Shown here piece after piece: positions 30,396-32,807 of a stretch of 32,807 nt of DNA. The position numbers and the translations under genes were made by a program. Position 1 is the stretch's first letter. The number at the start of each line of letters is the position of its first letter. The notes below the pieces were generated by a model. That model made no database searches and was not told the DNA's origin. It saw only the letters and a program-made list of their open reading frames with translations. The DNA is taken from positions 1 through 32,807 of the forward strand of contig JAEDEQ010000014.1 in NCBI GenBank assembly GCA_016293225.1, written 5' to 3'. The DNA comes from Clostridiaceae bacterium (GTDB lineage Bacteria > Bacillota > Clostridia > Oscillospirales > Acutalibacteraceae).

Positions 30396-31979
30396 ATGAG
30401 AAAACGCGTTGCCTTGCTGTATTCGCTTGTGTCGCTTTGTCTGCTGCTTCTCACAGTCAGAATACTGTCCGTAACGGCTGAGGAATATTCATCTGCGGCA
30501 AAGGAAAACAGCCGCAAAACCGTTCTCATTGCCGAAAGCAGGGGAAAAATATATGACCGCAGCTTAAATCTGCTTGTTGACGGCGAAGAAGAGCCGGTTT
30601 CGGTCTTCACCCCGTCAATAAAGACAAAGCAGATTCTCACACGCCTTCTGGGCGAGGAGAGGGCGCAGGAGATTATTGAAAGCAAAAGGCCGTATGTTTC
30701 AAAAACAGATGAGGTGGTAAATGACGAAAGCATCTGCACGTTCCGCGTTCCGATAAGATATCCCGAAAATTCCCTTGCCTGCCATCTTGTCGGCTATGTT
30801 GACCCGAAAAGCAAAAACGGAAGCAGCGGAATTGAGCGCGGCTATAATGACTATCTGAAGGAAAACGGAGGCAGTCTTTCAGCAAGCTTCGGCGTGGACG
30901 CGTCCGGAGGAGTTTTGCAGGGCGTTAAAAGGCAGATAAACGATGAAAACTATTCCTCAAAAGCCGGTGTGGTTCTGACTCTTGATTCAAAAATTCAGAG
31001 AATTACGGAAAACGCCCTTGAAAACAGCAGGATAAAAAGCGGCTGCGCGCTTGTTATGCACATTGAAAGCGGAGAGATACTTTCAATGGCGAGCGTGCCG
31101 AAATATGACAGGAACAACCTTGCAAAGGAGCTTGAAAAGGAAAACGCGCCGCTTGTGAACAAGGCTCTGAGGTCATACAGCGTCGGCTCCGTTTTTAAAA
31201 GCGTTGTTGCCGCCTATGCGCTTGAGTGCGGAATTTCGCAGGATATGCGATTCACCTGCACGGGCACCTGCAAAGTTGGGGACACCGTTTTTTCCTGCTA
31301 TAACGGCAAAAAGCACGGAGAGCAGACAATGAAAGAGGCGCTGCAAAATTCCTGCAACACATATTTTATAAAGCTTTCCGAAAAGCTTGACACTGATTCG
31401 CTTCTGATGTTCTGCCGCTCGCTCGGCCTTTCGGCGGAAACAAAGCTTGCCGAGGGCATAAGCGGCGAAAAGGGCTGCCTTCCCCAAAGCGGCCTGCTGA
31501 CTCTTCCGGGAGAGAGGGCAAACTTTTCTTTCGGCCAGGGAAAGCTTCTTATCACGCCGGTTCAGATGCTTGCGGTTTACCATGCGCTTGCAACCGGATA
31601 TTACGTCAGACCGACGGTACTGTTCGGCCTTGCGAACAAAGACGGGCTGGTCAAAAAGGAGAAGCGCGAGGACAAGCGGCGCGTCCTTTCGGAAAAAACG
31701 GTCAAAAAAATGCGCGTTCTGCTTGCCTCGGTGGTTTCAAACGGCAACGCAAAGAACGCAAAAAGCCGGTATCTGAAGCTTGCCGGAAAAACGGGTACTG
31801 CGCAAAGCGGAGTCTATGACGGAAAAAGAGAAATCTGCCGCACCTGGTTCGCCGGCTTTTTCCCGGCGGATAATCCGCATTATATTGCCGTTGTGCTTAA
31901 TGAGGACGGGGAGGGCGGCTCTGTTGACTGCGCGCCGGTTTTCAAAGAAATTGCAGAAAATATTGTTCTTTCTCATTGA
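30396..31979 (+). CDS. Class B penicillin-binding protein (peptidoglycan transpeptidase)
   Basis: A 527-residue membrane-anchored transpeptidase. Residues 7-25 form the single membrane segment. The N-terminal non-penicillin-binding module has RGKIYDRSLNLL. The transpeptidase motifs are all present: SVFK with serine S265 and K268, SCN at 319-321 (SxN), and KTG at 465-467. It is shorter than typical PBP2/SpoVD and has no PASTA domains. It stands alone, away from the dcw cluster, so it is probably an accessory PBP. A GGGTGAACGG site precedes the ATG. Whether it acts in growth, septation or spore formation is not visible. Confidence 0.92.
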   Translation: MRKRVALLYSLVSLCLLLLTVRILSVTAEEYSSAAKENSRKTVLIAESRGKIYDRSLNLLVDGEEEPVSVFTPSIKTKQILTRLLGEERAQEIIESKRPYVSKTDEVVNDESICTFRVPIRYPENSLACHLVGYVDPKSKNGSSGIERGYNDYLKENGGSLSASFGVDASGGVLQGVKRQINDENYSSKAGVVLTLDSKIQRITENALENSRIKSGCALVMHIESGEILSMASVPKYDRNNLAKELEKENAPLVNKALRSYSVGSVFKSVVAAYALECGISQDMRFTCTGTCKVGDTVFSCYNGKKHGEQTMKEALQNSCNTYFIKLSEKLDTDSLLMFCRSLGLSAETKLAEGISGEKGCLPQSGLLTLPGERANFSFGQGKLLITPVQMLAVYHALATGYYVRPTVLFGLANKDGLVKKEKREDKRRVLSEKTVKKMRVLLASVVSNGNAKNAKSRYLKLAGKTGTAQSGVYDGKREICRTWFAGFFPADNPHYIAVVLNEDGEGGSVDCAPVFKEIAENIVLSH

Positions 31980-32004
31980 CTGTCAATGATATATATGTTA
32001 AAAT
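31976..32004 (+). promoter_or_regulatory. Promoter of the 48-residue peptide gene
   Basis: TTGACT (31976-31981) and TAAAAT (31999-32004) are separated by 17 bases. The -35 overlaps the stop codon of the penicillin-binding protein gene. Confidence 0.8.
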
Positions 32005-32040
32005 TATGAAAAGATTAATTAAAGAAGGAGGTCTTTTCAT

Positions 32041-32185
32041 GAACGAAGAAATCATCACGACTGCTCCGGCAGAGGAAGACGGCGCCAACAAGTTCTTTGA
32101 GTCATTCCTCACAATGCTCAAGGGAATCATCAAGACAATTCTTCCCATCATTGGTCTTGGCTATTTCGTAAAGTATTTTGAGTAA
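32041..32185 (+). CDS. 48-residue small hydrophobic/amphipathic peptide
   Basis: A short gene with its own promoter, an AAGGAGGTC ribosome-binding site and a terminator, so very likely real. The first 16 residues (MNEEIITTAPAEEDGA) are acidic and flexible. Residues 17-47 (NKFFESFLTMLKGIIK and onward) are hydrophobic with lysines spaced along them and a central IIGLG, fitting one amphipathic or membrane-inserted helix broken by proline and glycine. No cysteine and no classical signal peptide. It could be a leaderless bacteriocin-like peptide or a small membrane protein; no immunity or export gene lies nearby. Confidence 0.72.
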
Positions 32186-32198
32186 GAAGCTCATAGGT

Positions 32199-32240
32199 GG
32201 CAGACCGCGTTGTTCACAGTCTGCCGCCCGTTTTTGTGCG
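32199..32240 (+). terminator. Terminator behind the 48-residue peptide gene
   Basis: GGCAGAC (32199-32205) pairs with GTCTGCC (32219-32225) and is followed by CCCGTTTTT. Confidence 0.8.
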
Positions 32241-32272
32241 TTTTTTGTGAAGAGAAAAAGAGAGAAAAACTC

Positions 32273-32301
32273 TTGACAAGCGGTAAAAAATAGTGTATCA
32301 T
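32273..32301 (+). promoter_or_regulatory. Promoter of tRNA-Val
   Basis: A perfect TTGACA (32273-32278) is 17 bases from TATCAT (32296-32301), 23 bases before the tRNA. Confidence 0.85.
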
Positions 32302-32324
32302 ACATGAGTCGTTTGAAAAAACAT

Positions 32325-32401
32325 GAGGGCATAGCTCAGTTGGTTAGAGTACTTGCTTGACATGCAAGGGGTCGGTGGTTCAAGTCCACTTGTCCTCACC
32401 A
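32325..32401 (+). tRNA. tRNA-Val, anticodon GAC
   Basis: A 77-nt class I tRNA with an encoded CCA. The acceptor GAGGGCA pairs with TGTCCTC (one G-T wobble), the D arm is AGCTCAGTTGGTTAGAG, the anticodon stem CTTGC/GCAAG frames loop TTGACAT with GAC at 32359-32361, and the T arm has GTTCAAGTC. The 3' half probably served as attachment site for the element whose remains follow. Confidence 0.95.
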
Positions 32402-32450
32402 TGGAAGAACCCGCTAAAACACTACGTTTTGGCGGGTTCTTCCATTTTTT
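32401..32450 (+). terminator. Strong terminator behind tRNA-Val
   Basis: ATGGAAGAACCCGC pairs with GCGGGTTCTTCCAT, extended by an AAAAC/GTTTT inner stem, and is followed by six T. The stem begins at the last base of the tRNA CCA. Confidence 0.9.
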
Positions 32451-32480
32451 ATTTACCTCTGAAAATGCCCGAAAAATGCA

Positions 32481-32523
32481 AAAAGGTCAACAAAAGGTCA
32501 ACAAAAGGTCAACAAGGGTCAAC
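32481..32523 (+). repeat. 11-bp direct repeats, probable integrase arm sites
   Basis: AAAAGGTCAAC occurs three times without a gap (32481-32491, 32492-32502, 32503-32513), followed by a shortened copy AAGGGTCAAC. The 11-bp period places the copies on about the same face of the helix. Their place between a tRNA and the start of an integrase gene suggests arm-type integrase binding sites of an attachment region. Confidence 0.65.
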
Positions 32524-32574
32524 AGAATGGGTCAGATTTAGTAGTATTTTTCTTGCGGAAAGTGAGAAAAAACA

Positions 32575-32754
32575 ATGGCAAGTATCACAGAAAACAAGAA
32601 GAACGGAAAAATTGTTTCTTTCAAGTTCAGGGTCTTCATCGGTAGAGATGATGAGGGCAAACAGCAATTCAAAACAAAGATTTGGAAACATGGTTGCAGG
32701 ATTCAGTTTTCTCCATGCACGCACATACTCTTTTTCAAGCTTACTGTAATCTAA
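32575..32754 (+). pseudogene. Truncated tyrosine-recombinase integrase (N-terminal part)
   Basis: The frame starts MASITENKKNGKIVSFKFRV and continues IGRDDEGKQQFKTKIWK, the arm-binding N-terminal pattern of Tn916/phage-type integrases (basic residues, beta strands, KxxKTK). After codon 38 (about 32688) the sequence becomes unrelated: it is the reverse complement of a transposase gene, and the frame stops at 32754. The catalytic domain is therefore missing. A short purine-rich AAAGTGAG precedes the ATG. Target was probably tRNA-Val. Confidence 0.65.
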
Positions 32755-32807
32755 TTTCTCGCATATTTCAACCAATTTAAACACCGGATCATTCTCCGGA
32801 ATATTTT
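32686..32807 (-). pseudogene. IS1182-type transposase fragment (N-terminal part)
   Basis: Read on the minus strand from the window edge, the frame gives NIPENDPVFKLVEICEKL and then DYSKLEKEYVRAWRKL, ending NPATMF, the N-terminal pattern of IS1182-family transposases (I-P-x-x-D-P-V, a D-x-x-x-L-x-x-x-Y segment, N-P-x-x-M). After that the frame runs into reversed integrase DNA and stops at 32509. The gene's start lies to the right of the window. Its catalytic part is absent at this junction. Confidence 0.6.

Noticed and set aside
32481..32523. Short CRISPR array
   Set aside because: The 11-bp units are contiguous without spacers and are far shorter than CRISPR repeats; no cas genes are seen.

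Overview
The window looks like a chromosomal segment of a low-to-moderate G+C Gram-positive bacterium of the class Clostridia, probably a gut Oscillospirales/Ruminococcaceae-type organism. This is inferred from gene order and regulatory style, not from a search: an era-yqzL-recO order, a cysteine T-box leader over cysE-cysS, a perfect CIRCE operator over groES-groEL, a LexA/DinR-type SOS box at recA, a VanRS-like two-component pair, and secreted BspA-type leucine-rich-repeat and fibronectin-III/transglutaminase proteins. Most of the window is core housekeeping DNA with good promoters, Shine-Dalgarno sites and terminators.

Layout. 1-622 holds no convincing gene. tRNA-Leu(CAA) and rpmB (both minus) follow. 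A secreted leucine-rich-repeat protein with an amphipathic C-terminal helix (1224-1832) has its own consensus promoter. recA-recX-rimO-pgsA (2074-5744) is a DNA-repair/ribosome-modification/phospholipid cluster. A cysteine T-box (about 5790-6040) controls cysE-cysS, with murI just behind. On the minus strand come a VanRS-like sensor/regulator pair (9093-10980) and a 703-residue secreted transglutaminase-like protein (11185-13296). Then rpsO-pnp, an ECF S component, an EamA transporter, era, a YqzL-like protein, recO and mutS2 run on the plus strand to 22305.

From 22370 to 24940 (minus) are two tandem zinc-ribbon/CD225-like membrane proteins and a GH20 beta-hexosaminidase. Next on the plus strand are a short Na+/Pi-cotransporter-like protein, a 34-residue amphipathic peptide gene (26296-26400), an unknown membrane-anchored protein and a secreted permuted-papain-like protein. 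groES-groEL (minus) and a class B penicillin-binding protein (plus) follow. A 48-residue peptide gene (32041-32185) and tRNA-Val(GAC) close the core part.

The right end (32401-32807) looks like the scar of an integrated element at the tRNA-Val 3' end: three exact and one near copy of an 11-bp direct repeat, the first ~38 codons of a tyrosine-type integrase, and then, in opposite orientation, the N-terminal part of an IS1182-type transposase. Both coding sequences are broken at the same junction near 32685.

The most original material is the set of small amphipathic-helix products. The 34-residue peptide has an almost ideal amphipathic pattern and shares an eight-residue stretch with a staphylococcal phenol-soluble modulin recalled from memory. 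The LRR protein ends in a similar helix, and a third small hydrophobic peptide sits near tRNA-Val. TTAACAA-type inverted repeats sit beside the LRR and 34-residue peptide genes. Whether these are toxins, signals, surface anchors or small membrane proteins cannot be decided from sequence alone.
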